Source of the DNA: Gemmatimonadota bacterium
Lineage (GTDB): Bacteria > Gemmatimonadota > Gemmatimonadetes > Longimicrobiales > Gaopeijiaceae
Length of the DNA stretch: 64,000 bases
Assembly: GCA_029262115.1 (NCBI GenBank)
Contig: JAJCZZ010000026.1
Coordinates: 1 to 64,000 of the forward strand
Reading direction: 5' to 3'
Shown piece by piece: positions 1 to 7,413 of this stretch; position 1 is the stretch's first letter, and each line of letters opens with the position of its first letter. Below the pieces are notes generated by a model. It was not told the DNA's origin, did no database searches, and saw only the letters and a list, made by a program, of their open reading frames with translations. The position numbers and the translations under genes are program-made.

Positions 1-474
1 TTCACCCATGGCGTGTTTGTCTGCGCTCGCGAGGAAGATGTGGATTCGATACCTCCATCTTATTGCGGCACAAGCAGATACGCCATGGGCTTTTTATGCC
101 CCCTCTATGCTTCCCCTAGCTTCGTGGTGAATAAGCCGGGCTCAGCTGTCTGCAGGTTCCTGCGTTTAGTGCCCTCTTGTCGTACGCGTGGGGTCACGAA
201 AGCCAACATCTCAGTCTTGCCCAGACGGAGGCTCAGTCGCAGGCCAACGATATCTATTCACAATGGGAGACTACTGTCAGCGACTCGGAGGCCGGTGCGC
301 GACAGGTAGCAAACAGTGCACAGAATTCCATGCATGAGCGAGTAAGCATCGCGTCGCTATCCCTTCACAACCCCAACAATCCCCTCCCATCATGGGTGAT
401 TCGGTACCGTATCGCTCTTGGGTGGTGGGAGGTGGCTACGGTATTTCCGACGCACTAGGCCTCAAGGAGGCGAT
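1..474. other. Left-edge region without a supported gene
   Basis: Short open frames exist on the plus strand, but none has a ribosome binding site, a recognisable domain or the strong G/C third-position bias of the neighbouring genes. Base composition is visibly lower in G+C than in the rest of the window. A Shine-Dalgarno sequence (AAGGAGG) at 464-470 belongs to the gene that follows. Confidence 0.5.
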
Positions 475-1170
475 GTGATTCTACGAATGAGTGTGCTCGC
501 TGTCTTCGGGCTCGCCCTAAATACCGCTGACTCTAGTGGCCAACGGATGCAGGCACTTCCGGCCCACGGCGAGTCTGTATCGGAAGCGATCGGTGCTCTA
601 CGAAACTTGGGTCATTCGCGTAGCGTTGAAGCGATCCTTTCGCAAGAGGCCGGCCCGTGGGAGGCCGGTAGCCTGGATGCTATGGCCGATAGCTTGGTGC
701 TAATCGCGTCTCACTACCGTCAGAGTGGGTCAGAGGCGGAGCGGAGATCGGCTATGGCTGCGGTGAATGCGCTTGTGCTGTCTTCCTCGGTAGAGCATCT
801 CTCCCAGCGAAAGGCTGCTCTCGCCGATCGTGGGATCGTGATCGCTCCGACACCCTACAGAGGGGCGCGCCACGCACTCGAACGCGTGGTTCGCGCGAGA
901 GGGGACGTTGGGGTCCGCGCCGTGGCGCTGACCGCCATAGGAGAAGCTCTGGATCCCGCGGCTGTTCCGTTTCTCATATCGATCGCCACCGCCACCGCTG
1001 AACCCGAAACGGACCTTTCCCGACTCGCGATCCGTCTTTTAGCTGAGCGCGGGGATAGTCCATCAGCGTCCGCCCTAGAGCGATTGTACCGGCAGGATCG
1101 GGTGCTTGAGGTTAATGCTCGAGAGCTTCTTCGAGCTATTGCGGCGGACCGGGGGTTTAGGAAGAAGTAG
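475..1170 (+). CDS. Predicted secreted alpha-helical (HEAT-like) protein of unknown function
   Basis: The 231-residue product starts with a short charged segment and a hydrophobic stretch (residues 5-16) that looks like a signal peptide. The body is rich in alternating Ala/Leu/Arg helices. Segments such as VGVRAVALTAIGEA and LAIRLLAERGD resemble HEAT-type repeats, which act as protein-protein scaffolds, but the match is weak. I chose the GTG at 475 because AAGGAGG ends 4 nt upstream; an ATG at 487 is the alternative. The gene stands alone between two gene-less stretches and is lower in G+C than the genes after 3 kb, which suggests acquisition by transfer. I do not recognise a specific family, and the function is unknown. 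Confidence 0.6.
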   Translation: MILRMSVLAVFGLALNTADSSGQRMQALPAHGESVSEAIGALRNLGHSRSVEAILSQEAGPWEAGSLDAMADSLVLIASHYRQSGSEAERRSAMAAVNALVLSSSVEHLSQRKAALADRGIVIAPTPYRGARHALERVVRARGDVGVRAVALTAIGEALDPAAVPFLISIATATAEPETDLSRLAIRLLAERGDSPSASALERLYRQDRVLEVNARELLRAIAADRGFRKK

Positions 1171-1653
1171 CGCTTTTTATTGAAGTTCCGTTGACGCCAA
1201 CCAATGGCTGGCGTGGGACACAGGAAGTTGCCCCGAACTCAGTTGAGGGTGGTGGCTCGGGTCTTTCAGGGCTGAAGCCCCCCAGACTCGAAGGAGTCGC
1301 GAACAAAGTGGGAGTCTCGAAGGCAGCATGTGCTAGGAGCAGATCCTCTACAGTCTTTCGAAAAAGCGTCGCGCGGGCTACGACAGCGACACGAAAGCGA
1401 CCTGTACCGAACTCTCTCGCCCGCGGCTCCGAGGAGCGAGTCATCGCGGGGCACTCACTAGCTGCGATCCGAGTCGGAAGGTTGAGAGCCGACTAGGAAG
1501 AAACACAGCCAAGACCCAACGCCCCTGGGAAAGGCAGAGTCGCGATCCATCAGTTCGCTGAATGACCTGTCAGCTCCCGCTTGCCTGGCGGGGTGAAGGG
1601 CAACTAGGCCGCTTGTCGGCCTCACATCGTGAAAAAGTTGACGATGTTGCTGT
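1171..1653. other. Gene-less stretch downstream of the HEAT-like gene
   Basis: No coding frame here has a start signal or a recognisable product. A small perfect hairpin, GGGCT-GA-AGCCC, lies at 1269-1281. This kind of short REP-like palindrome is often found at edges of mobile or decayed DNA. The open frame of the split gene to the right runs into this stretch (to 1458) only in its shifted, non-homologous phase. Confidence 0.4.
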
Positions 1654-2675
1654 TCATGCGGCGATCCCGAGGTGGGTGAAGAGGTTGCGCATCTCGTTGT
1701 GGAGCGCGGCGTACTGGCGGTCCAAGACGGTGCGTTCCCGCGGCCGGAGTGCGGGCTCGGGTCGCGATGCGGCGGCGATGAGCGGACGGAGCACGCGGTC
1801 ACGGAGGATGAGCAGAGCCGCCATAGCTCGAAGGCCGGAGGCGTCGGCCGCGTAGCGGCGGGACCGCGGGATTTTTTTCGGACGAGGCCCTTGCAGCGGA
1901 GCTTCCGGAGGTCGTAGGCGGCCCGGCTCGGCGTGTAGTTTCCGGCGGCCAGGAGAGGCCCGACTCTGGCGGCGAGCTCGGACGAAGTGAAGCCGCGTGG
2001 ATTGGGCGAGAGCGCGAGGACCGCTTCCATGACGGCCCGGATCCTGGGCCGGTTGATGTCGAGGCCGCCGACCCGAACCGCACCGAGTCGGCCCGGTTGC
2101 GAAAGTTCATCCATGAGCCCGGCGTCGATGAAGGCGGTGTCCAGGCAGTCGAGAACCTCGACGAAGCGATCGACCATCTTGCGCAATTCGCCCACGATCT
2201 CGGGAAAGTACACGCTGCCCAGACGGCAGCGAAGGTCGCGGATATTGTGCGCCATGGCCTCGGTGCGGAGGACGCGCTCGCCTTTGGTGTAGATCTTGAG
2301 CGTCACGCGGCCGAAGTGGATCCGCAGGATCGTCAGATCGTACGCAGGTTTCTCGAGCGCGATCTCCTCGGCCGGGGCACGGAGCTGACCCTTCTGTCTC
2401 CGCGGTCTCTGCCGCCGCCCAAAGAGCGTCTTCACCTTCCGGATGTCGAGCGGCCTACGGATCCGGTCGATCAGGCCGCTGAACACCTGGTCCATCTGCC
2501 GCCCATCACGGAAGAGGAGGTTTCGGCTGTACTCGGCCTGGAAGACCGAGTAGCTGTAGCGGAGCCCCGTCCGCTCCTGATCGGCGATGTCCATGGCGAA
2601 GCACAGCACCGCCGAATAGATCCAACGCTCCGAGACCTGGACCAGGCGCCCTACAGAGCTCTCGGAAGAGCTCAA
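1654..2675 (-). pseudogene. Conserved hypothetical protein with C-terminal winged helix, N-terminally truncated and split by a -1 frame change
   Basis: The zero frame encodes a protein with a C-terminal winged-helix-like segment (FTSSELAARV, then AAYDLRKLRCKGLVRK). The plausible reading leaves that frame at an A7 run (1872-1878) and continues in the -1 frame as IPRSRRYAADASGLR, then RNLFTHLGIAA, with a stop at 1654. The unshifted frame runs on as Pro/Ser-rich nonsense to 1458. From memory the segment resembles the C-terminal half of a widespread hypothetical family of about 450-500 residues, so the N-terminus appears lost. An in-frame TGA lies directly upstream of the TTG at 2675, exactly where another truncated gene ends. 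It is either a decayed gene or one expressed by frameshifting. A mobile-element role is possible but unproven. Confidence 0.55.
1872..1878 (-). other. A7 slippery heptamer at the frame change
   Basis: On the minus strand the zero frame reads CGA AAA AAA TCC, so the run has the phase A AAA AAA. That is the classic -1 ribosomal slip pattern used by several insertion sequences. A -1 slip here joins the two halves of the split gene exactly. A possible GC hairpin (GGCCG-loop-CGGCC) follows about 22 nt downstream, further than is usual for a stimulator. A one-base indel in the homopolymer explains the same data. Confidence 0.5.
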
Positions 2676-2792
2676 TCAGGATTGACCAGTAGGCGGGTCA
2701 CCCCCGCCCCCGCTTCGGGGCGTGCCGCAGCCGGCGAGCAGGAGCGACAAGGCCGCAAGGCAAGCAGTTCGGCAGACAGCGGCGAGCTTCAT
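2676..2792 (-). pseudogene. Lipoprotein N-terminal fragment
   Basis: The 38-codon frame starts with a textbook lipoprotein signal peptide: Lys after Met, a hydrophobic Leu/Ala core and the lipobox LLAGC near residues 18-22. It continues with a Gly-rich linker for only about 16 residues before TGA. Lipoproteins this short are rare, and the stop abuts the truncated gene at 2675, so this looks like the 5' end of a gene cut by a rearrangement. Its ATG overlaps the TGA of the upstream YVTN fragment (ATGA), which shows that the two were once an operon. Confidence 0.5.
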
Positions 2793-2945
2793 GGGCGGGG
2801 CGTCCGGGTTGTGGCGACCGCGGTGGGACCTGCTCCGACGGTGATCGTGCCCGTCACCGTACCCGACGCGACATCGATCACCTATACGTTGTCGTCATCG
2901 TTGTTCGTCACGTATGCGGTAGCGCCCCGAACACCGACGAAATGA
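2789..2945 (-). pseudogene. YVTN-type beta-propeller C-terminal remnant
   Basis: The minus strand reads GATAYVTNNDDDNV, an in-frame TAG at 2882-2884, then VIDVASGTVTGTITVG and GPTAVA. This is a near-consensus YVTN propeller blade, a family of secreted or surface proteins, interrupted by one nonsense codon. The upstream part of the gene is gone and the sequence runs into a different propeller gene fragment near 2945. The terminal TGA overlaps the ATG of the lipoprotein fragment. The call rests on the blade motif. Confidence 0.6.
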
Positions 2946-3195
2946 CCTCCGTCGTCTGGCGATTCGGGAGACCCCCGCCCGCCGCGCTGAAGCGGTGACC
3001 ATCGAATCGCACGGGACCGCCGTAGGTCGTGATCCACATGTAGCCATCGTCGGCAACGGCGATCCCCGTTACGGAGCCCTGCGGGAGCCCATCCTCCATC
3101 ACCCACCGGGTCGAGACGTACCGATCAGGTGGAGGGGGGGGCGGGGAGGTCGCTGCGAGCTGGGCGATCAACAGGAGAGCGGGCATGCGGGCCAT
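2908..3195 (-). pseudogene. N-terminal fragment of a two-component-type propeller sensor
   Basis: After a signal peptide (residues 1-15) the product carries WVMEDGLPQGSVTGIAVADD, then GYMWITTYGGPVRFDGHRF. This is the hallmark first blade of the periplasmic ligand-binding propeller in hybrid two-component sensors (reg_prop type). Such proteins normally exceed 900 residues; this one ends after about 95 when the frame collides with the YVTN remnant near 2945. The histidine kinase or output part is absent, so the gene is almost certainly non-functional. Confidence 0.6.
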
Positions 3196-3285
3196 GATCG
3201 CGGGGCGACGGCGCTCCGTCGAGCCCTGGGCTTGGAAAAGGCGATCTCTTCAGCGTAATCTGCCGGTCCGACGGCTGTCCTTGCC

Positions 3286-3969
3286 CTACATCCGGTCCAA
3301 CGGAAAGACCACGAACACGATCACGTCCCACACCAGATGCGTGATGAACGGCGTCACGACGTTCCCCTCCCAGAGCCGTTGCGCGGTCCACACCCCCCCC
3401 GCGACCAACGCGAGGAGGATCAGCACCATCGACCCGCCCATGAGTTGGGGCACGACGTACAGGCTGAGGGCGAGCGCCCACACGACCCACTTCGGCCGAC
3501 CCTCTCTTGAGACGAGCTCCACGCCCAGCCCCCGCCACACCACCTCCTCGGCGGCCACCACCAGCGCGACGATCGGCAGGGCCAACCACCGCCCGGGCGG
3601 GGCATCCAGAGCGGCATACAAAGCGCTCGTCTGAAGGGTCAGGTCGGGCGCTATCGTGGCTGCCACCGCATAAGCCGCGTAGGTGCCCACGGCCATCACG
3701 AGCGCTCCCGCGACGCCTCGAGCGACTCGGCCGACCGTCGGTGTGGCCAGACCCGCGAGACAGCGAGGGTGTGCCCAGAACGCCAGCGCGAGGCAGACGG
3801 CCCCGGTCAGAACCGACGCGACCCAGAGCAGGTCGCTTCCGCGAAACCAGAGGGCCACGCCGAACAGGACGGTCGACAACACCAACGCGCTCCAGGCCCG
3901 ACCAGGCCGGAGCGCGTCCTTGCGCAGGGGGTCGTCCAGGGGCGGGTCCAGCGCCGCGTCGTTCGTCAA
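3286..3969 (-). CDS. CPBP-family (CAAX protease-like) integral membrane protein
   Basis: The 227-residue protein has about seven hydrophobic segments and the EExxxR motif of the CPBP/Abi intramembrane metalloprotease family (EEVVWRG, residues 141-147). The third motif is also present (HLVWD, His211 and Asp215). The second motif, normally F-x-x-x-H, reads Y-V-V-P-Q near residue 171, so one expected metal ligand seems to be missing and activity is uncertain. Members process prenylated or other membrane proteins, or act in bacteriocin immunity. The ATG overlaps the stop of the upstream epimerase-like gene (ATGA), so the two are probably co-translated. Confidence 0.8.
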   Translation of the reverse strand: MTNDAALDPPLDDPLRKDALRPGRAWSALVLSTVLFGVALWFRGSDLLWVASVLTGAVCLALAFWAHPRCLAGLATPTVGRVARGVAGALVMAVGTYAAYAVAATIAPDLTLQTSALYAALDAPPGRWLALPIVALVVAAEEVVWRGLGVELVSREGRPKWVVWALALSLYVVPQLMGGSMVLILLALVAGGVWTAQRLWEGNVVTPFITHLVWDVIVFVVFPLDRM

Positions 3970-4943
3970 ACCGTGGCCGCTTCACCTCTGCGGAGGATGC
4001 GCTCGATCATCTGTCGATCGGGGCACTCGCCTCGATCGCACCGAGCTGCGTCGCCGAGGGCCGTCTTCACGGCTTCGTCGACTTCGGCCGGTCGGTACCC
4101 GCCCATCCGCTCCCAGACTCGGGGCTGCGTCGGAAGGAGGTCCGAGCGAAGTCCTTCGACGAGCTCCTTCGCGACATGGAAGTTGGCGTCGCTGATCAAA
4201 CCCACCCATAGCGACGACAAGCCAGGGAAGACGGCAGGAACGTCGATCATGGGCGGGTCGTGCCCACATTCCCTCGCCACCCTTTGTAGCAGATCGCGGT
4301 GGCTGATGACCTCGCCACCCGGTGCGTCGAAGAGAAGGCTCTTGTCCGTGTCCATGAGAAGCGCCGCTCGGAGCGCGATCACGAGGTCGTCGATGAGCAC
4401 TGGCATGGACCGGTTGCGAAGCCAGGAGGGGATGGCCATGGCGGGCAGGCGCTCGGCCAGATCCTTCACGATCCGCCACGAGATGCTCCCCTCGCCGATG
4501 ACCATCGCGGCCCGGAGCTCCACCGTCGGCACCGAGCCTTCACGGAGGAGGCGTCCCGTATCGATCCGACTCCGGAGGTGCTTCGACACCTCGCCCTCTG
4601 GCTCCACGCCGCCCAGGTAGACGATTCGCGACAGCCCGGCGTCGGCGGCGGCGTTCCGGAAGCGGGTTGCCGCCCGCGCCTCGCGCTCCGCATAGCCATC
4701 GCCTGAATCCATGCCGTGGTAGAGATAGACGGCCGCGTCACAGCCGTCCAGGGCGTCGAGAAGGCCGTCGCCCGAGTCGAGATCCAGCGTCCTCCAGTCG
4801 GTCATCGGTCCCGACTCCGGAGCGCTCTCCGGGTGGCGCGTTCCACAGCGCAGTTGGATGCCGTCGTCCTCGAGGATGGGGCGGAGGTGGCTTCCGACGA
4901 AGCCGGTCGCACCGACGATGAGAACGCGCTGAGGTTGGGCCAT
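3966..4943 (-). CDS. Atypical short-chain dehydrogenase / NAD(P)-binding epimerase-like protein
   Basis: The N-terminus has the Rossmann nucleotide-binding motif GATGFVGSHL right after beta-strand 1 (VLIVGA). This is typical of extended or atypical SDR proteins of the NmrA/complex I NDUFA9-like group. Residues such as YLGGVEPEGEVSKHLRSR take the place of the classical YxxxK region, so it may be a binding or regulatory SDR rather than a classical epimerase. The ATG at 4943 gives 325 residues starting just before the Rossmann strand; an ATG at 4988 would add 15 residues unlike the family. It is co-transcribed with the CPBP protein and divergent from the sirtuin gene. The substrate is unknown. 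Confidence 0.75.
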   Translation of the reverse strand: MAQPQRVLIVGATGFVGSHLRPILEDDGIQLRCGTRHPESAPESGPMTDWRTLDLDSGDGLLDALDGCDAAVYLYHGMDSGDGYAEREARAATRFRNAAADAGLSRIVYLGGVEPEGEVSKHLRSRIDTGRLLREGSVPTVELRAAMVIGEGSISWRIVKDLAERLPAMAIPSWLRNRSMPVLIDDLVIALRAALLMDTDKSLLFDAPGGEVISHRDLLQRVARECGHDPPMIDVPAVFPGLSSLWVGLISDANFHVAKELVEGLRSDLLPTQPRVWERMGGYRPAEVDEAVKTALGDAARCDRGECPDRQMIERILRRGEAATV

Positions 4944-5085
4944 GATCTGGAAGGAGAGGTGGTAGGGGGATGGCACCTGGGTTGTCATTGCAAGACATGC
5001 GCCCGGGAGCGAGGCCGATCCTCACGCCGAGACATACAATAAACGGAAAGCGGATCCGGGCTTCGCCGCCGGAGTATCGTGTCCT

Positions 5086-5919
5086 ATGGCATCGCCGACG
5101 GCCGCAGCGCACCTCGATCTCCTCCGCTTCCTGGAGCGTCGCCGACCCGTTGTGGTGACCGGGGCAGGGTGTAGCACCGAGTCGGGCATCCCCGACTACC
5201 GAGGACCCAACGGGACGCTCCGTACGCGCCAACCGATGCGGTTCCAGGAGTTCATGTCGAGCGCGGCGGCGCGGCGGCGCTACTGGTCCCGGAGTGTGGT
5301 CGGGTGGCCGCGGTTCAACCGCGCGGGACCCAACGCGGCCCATCACGCCCTGGCGGCCCTGGAGCAGGGTGGGCGGATCGCCGGCCTCATCACCCAGAAC
5401 GTGGACGGTCTCCACCAGGCCGCGGGCAGCGACAACGTCATCGAACTGCACGGCTCCCTCGGCCAGGTGCGCTGCATGGGATGCGGGGGCACGCGGACGC
5501 GGGCGGATATGCAGGACGCGCTGGAATCGCTGAATCCGGAGGCCGTGACCCGTCCGAACCGCTACATCGCCGACGGAGACGCCGAAGTCGACCCGTCCCA
5601 CCAGGCGGACTTTGCGGTGCCCGCGTGCGAGAAGTGTGGGGGCATCCTGAAGCCCGACGTGGTCTACTTCGGCGAGTCGGTTCCTCGGGGCAGGGTCGAC
5701 GCCTGTTGGGAGATGTACGAAGCGGCGGACTCGGTGCTGGTCGTCGGCTCGTCCCTGACGGTCTTCTCCGGTCGGCGTTTCGTCCTCCGCGCCGAAAAAG
5801 AGGGCGTTCCCGTGGCCATCCTCAACCTCGGCGCGACTCGTGGGGATGCGGCCGCGGCGCTCAAGGTGGACGCGCCCGTCGGGCCGGCGCTGAGTGAGGT
5901 CGCGAAACGGCTCGCGTAA
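5086..5919 (+). CDS. Sir2-family NAD-dependent protein deacylase (sirtuin)
   Basis: The 277-residue protein has all sirtuin landmarks. The NAD loop GAGCSTESGIPDYRG is at residues 26-40, TQNVDGLH at 103-110, and the catalytic His122 sits in ELHG. A zinc ribbon is formed by Cys130, Cys133, Cys181 and Cys184. The GAGCST loop and the long zinc-module insertion resemble the SIRT4-like class II group. Sirtuins remove acyl groups from lysines of cytoplasmic proteins, consuming NAD. A TACAAT box at 5035-5040 is a candidate -10 element, but no convincing -35 is seen. The gene is monocistronic and divergent from the SDR gene. Confidence 0.93.
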   Translation: MASPTAAAHLDLLRFLERRRPVVVTGAGCSTESGIPDYRGPNGTLRTRQPMRFQEFMSSAAARRRYWSRSVVGWPRFNRAGPNAAHHALAALEQGGRIAGLITQNVDGLHQAAGSDNVIELHGSLGQVRCMGCGGTRTRADMQDALESLNPEAVTRPNRYIADGDAEVDPSHQADFAVPACEKCGGILKPDVVYFGESVPRGRVDACWEMYEAADSVLVVGSSLTVFSGRRFVLRAEKEGVPVAILNLGATRGDAAAALKVDAPVGPALSEVAKRLA

Positions 5920-6072
5920 TGCGTCGGCCGAGGCCAACGATGAGTCGATGGTGGCTCGCCCCTTGGTGCCACGCACGGAGTGCTTCTGTAGCGCGGCAAC
6001 TTGAGCGCCATACGATCCGACCGTACTTTTGTGAGAGCCAACCCTTCGAATTGGGTCGATGCGTCATACTGC

Positions 6073-6084
6073 GATACTAGTATC
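6073..6084. promoter_or_regulatory. Perfect 12-bp palindrome, candidate operator upstream of the response regulator
   Basis: GATACTAGTATC is a perfect inverted repeat 43 nt before the ATG at 6127. It overlaps a possible -10 box (GATACT) that lies 16 bp from TTGGGT at 6051-6056. The position fits an autoregulatory or repressor site, but the bound protein is unknown. Confidence 0.35.
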
Positions 6085-6126
6085 TTTTGGCATTCCCCCC
6101 CGGGGAGTGCGCCGAGGAGCCGCCCG

Positions 6127-6837
6127 ATGAGCGACCCTCCCGAGACTGAAGTTGCGCCCGCCACCGGGACTGCCGGCAGCGGGTCGGCGGACGTGATCGC
6201 TGTCGCGATCATCGAAGACAACCGGCTGGTGCGGGACGGCATCACGGCGCTCCTGAATGACGTTCATGGCCTGAGCGTCGTCGCCGGAGCGGCCAGCGGT
6301 GACCTCTCTCGGCTGAGCTCGGTGAGCCCCGATGTCGTCCTCCTGGACCTCGGGTTGCGGAACGGCGACAGCCTGCGCGTGGCGGAGCGAGTCGGACGGG
6401 ACCTCCCGATGTCCAAAGTCATCGTGATGGATCTACTCCCGGTGCATGAGGACACCATGGAGTTCGTCCACCTGGGCGTGCAGGGCTTCATCATGAAGGA
6501 CGCCACGCTCGAAGATCTGGTGCGCACGATCCGATCCGTGGCCGGGGGGGCCACCGTGCTGCCGCCCCAGATGACCAGCTCGCTCTTTTCCCAGATCGCC
6601 AAGGTGGCGGTGGCGAGTGGTCGGCCCCAAACGCTCGATTCGGTGCGCATGACCTCGCGTGAGCGGCAGGTCATCGGTCTCATCTCGGAAGGGTTGAGTA
6701 ACAAGCAGATCGCCGCGCGCCTCCATATCTCGGTCCACACCGTGAAGAGCCACGTGCGCAACATCATGGAGAAGCTGGCCCTGCACACGCGATTGCAGAT
6801 TGCCGCCTACGCCCACGGCGCTCAAGGGGATGAGTAG
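6127..6837 (+). CDS. NarL/FixJ-family response regulator
   Basis: The 236-residue cytoplasmic regulator has a receiver domain at about residues 24-140: acidic pair Glu30/Asp31, phospho-acceptor Asp74 in VVLLDLG, and conserved Lys124 in FIMKDA. A LuxR-type helix-turn-helix follows at about 173-230 (TSRERQVIGLISEG, then NKQIAARLHISVHTVKSH). I chose the ATG at 6127, preceded by GAGGAG, over the longer frame from 6001, whose extra 42 residues are not domain-like. The Thr/Ser switch position before VHEDT reads MD, so phosphorylation signalling may be atypical. No sensor kinase is adjacent, so its partner must be elsewhere. Confidence 0.88.
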   Translation: MSDPPETEVAPATGTAGSGSADVIAVAIIEDNRLVRDGITALLNDVHGLSVVAGAASGDLSRLSSVSPDVVLLDLGLRNGDSLRVAERVGRDLPMSKVIVMDLLPVHEDTMEFVHLGVQGFIMKDATLEDLVRTIRSVAGGATVLPPQMTSSLFSQIAKVAVASGRPQTLDSVRMTSRERQVIGLISEGLSNKQIAARLHISVHTVKSHVRNIMEKLALHTRLQIAAYAHGAQGDE

Positions 6838-6983
6838 GCCGCCTCGTCCCTAGTCTAGTCCTTCCGAACGACCCCTGTTTGAGCGATACCTGCGGACGTC
6901 ACGCGGGACTAACGTTCCGAGCAGGTTCCGAACACGGCAATTTCGCCTGACTTCGAAGTGACCTGGGGACGCGCGAGTCGCTC

Positions 6984-7373
6984 ATGCCACACGAGCCACC
7001 GCCCGGAGGGTCCAAGCCCTCTTGGGCCTATGCCTACCAGATCGTGCCTCCACAGCCGGAAGACCGACTCCGCGCCATCAAGACCTTGCTCGACCGGGAG
7101 CGCAAGCAGGCCAGACTCGGCGAGCGTACCTGGGAGGGTCGGCTCGTTCTCGAGCAGCAGGCGACGCACATTCTCGTCGTGAGTGACAGCCCCGCCCAGG
7201 ACCTCGAGGTCAACCGGCGCCTGGAAGCCGAGCTGACCGGCCTCGAGGTGGGGTTCGCTCGGACCGTACCGATGTCCGTAGAGGGCGAACCGGCGCCACC
7301 TGCCCTCGACCCGGCCCTGGTCGTCCCCCATCCGCCCGGCAAGCCTTCCGGACGTCTTCCCCCCAAGACCTGA
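6984..7373 (+). CDS. Small Pro-rich hypothetical protein
   Basis: The frame encodes 129 residues with Pro-rich ends and a central charged, probably helical part (RLRAIKTLLDRERKQARLGE) followed by a short strand (ATHILVVSD). No family is recognised. It lies between the response regulator and the Mla operon on the same strand, and codon use is typical of the chromosome (high G+C at third positions). There is no strong ribosome binding site at the ATG, so both start and expression are uncertain. Confidence 0.5.
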   Translation: MPHEPPPGGSKPSWAYAYQIVPPQPEDRLRAIKTLLDRERKQARLGERTWEGRLVLEQQATHILVVSDSPAQDLEVNRRLEAELTGLEVGFARTVPMSVEGEPAPPALDPALVVPHPPGKPSGRLPPKT

Positions 7374-7413
7374 TGCCCGCGCCGACGAAGCGTCGATCTG
7401 GCCGCACGCGGGC

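Noticed and set aside
13-458. Two overlapping small frames at the left edge as genes
   Set aside because: No ribosome binding site, no domain, and three frames open over the same DNA; chance frames are more likely.
1458-2675. The full zero frame of the split gene as one 405-residue protein
   Set aside because: After the A7 run the zero frame gives Ser/Pro/Arg-rich sequence with no similarity to the family, while the -1 frame gives a sensible ending at 1654.
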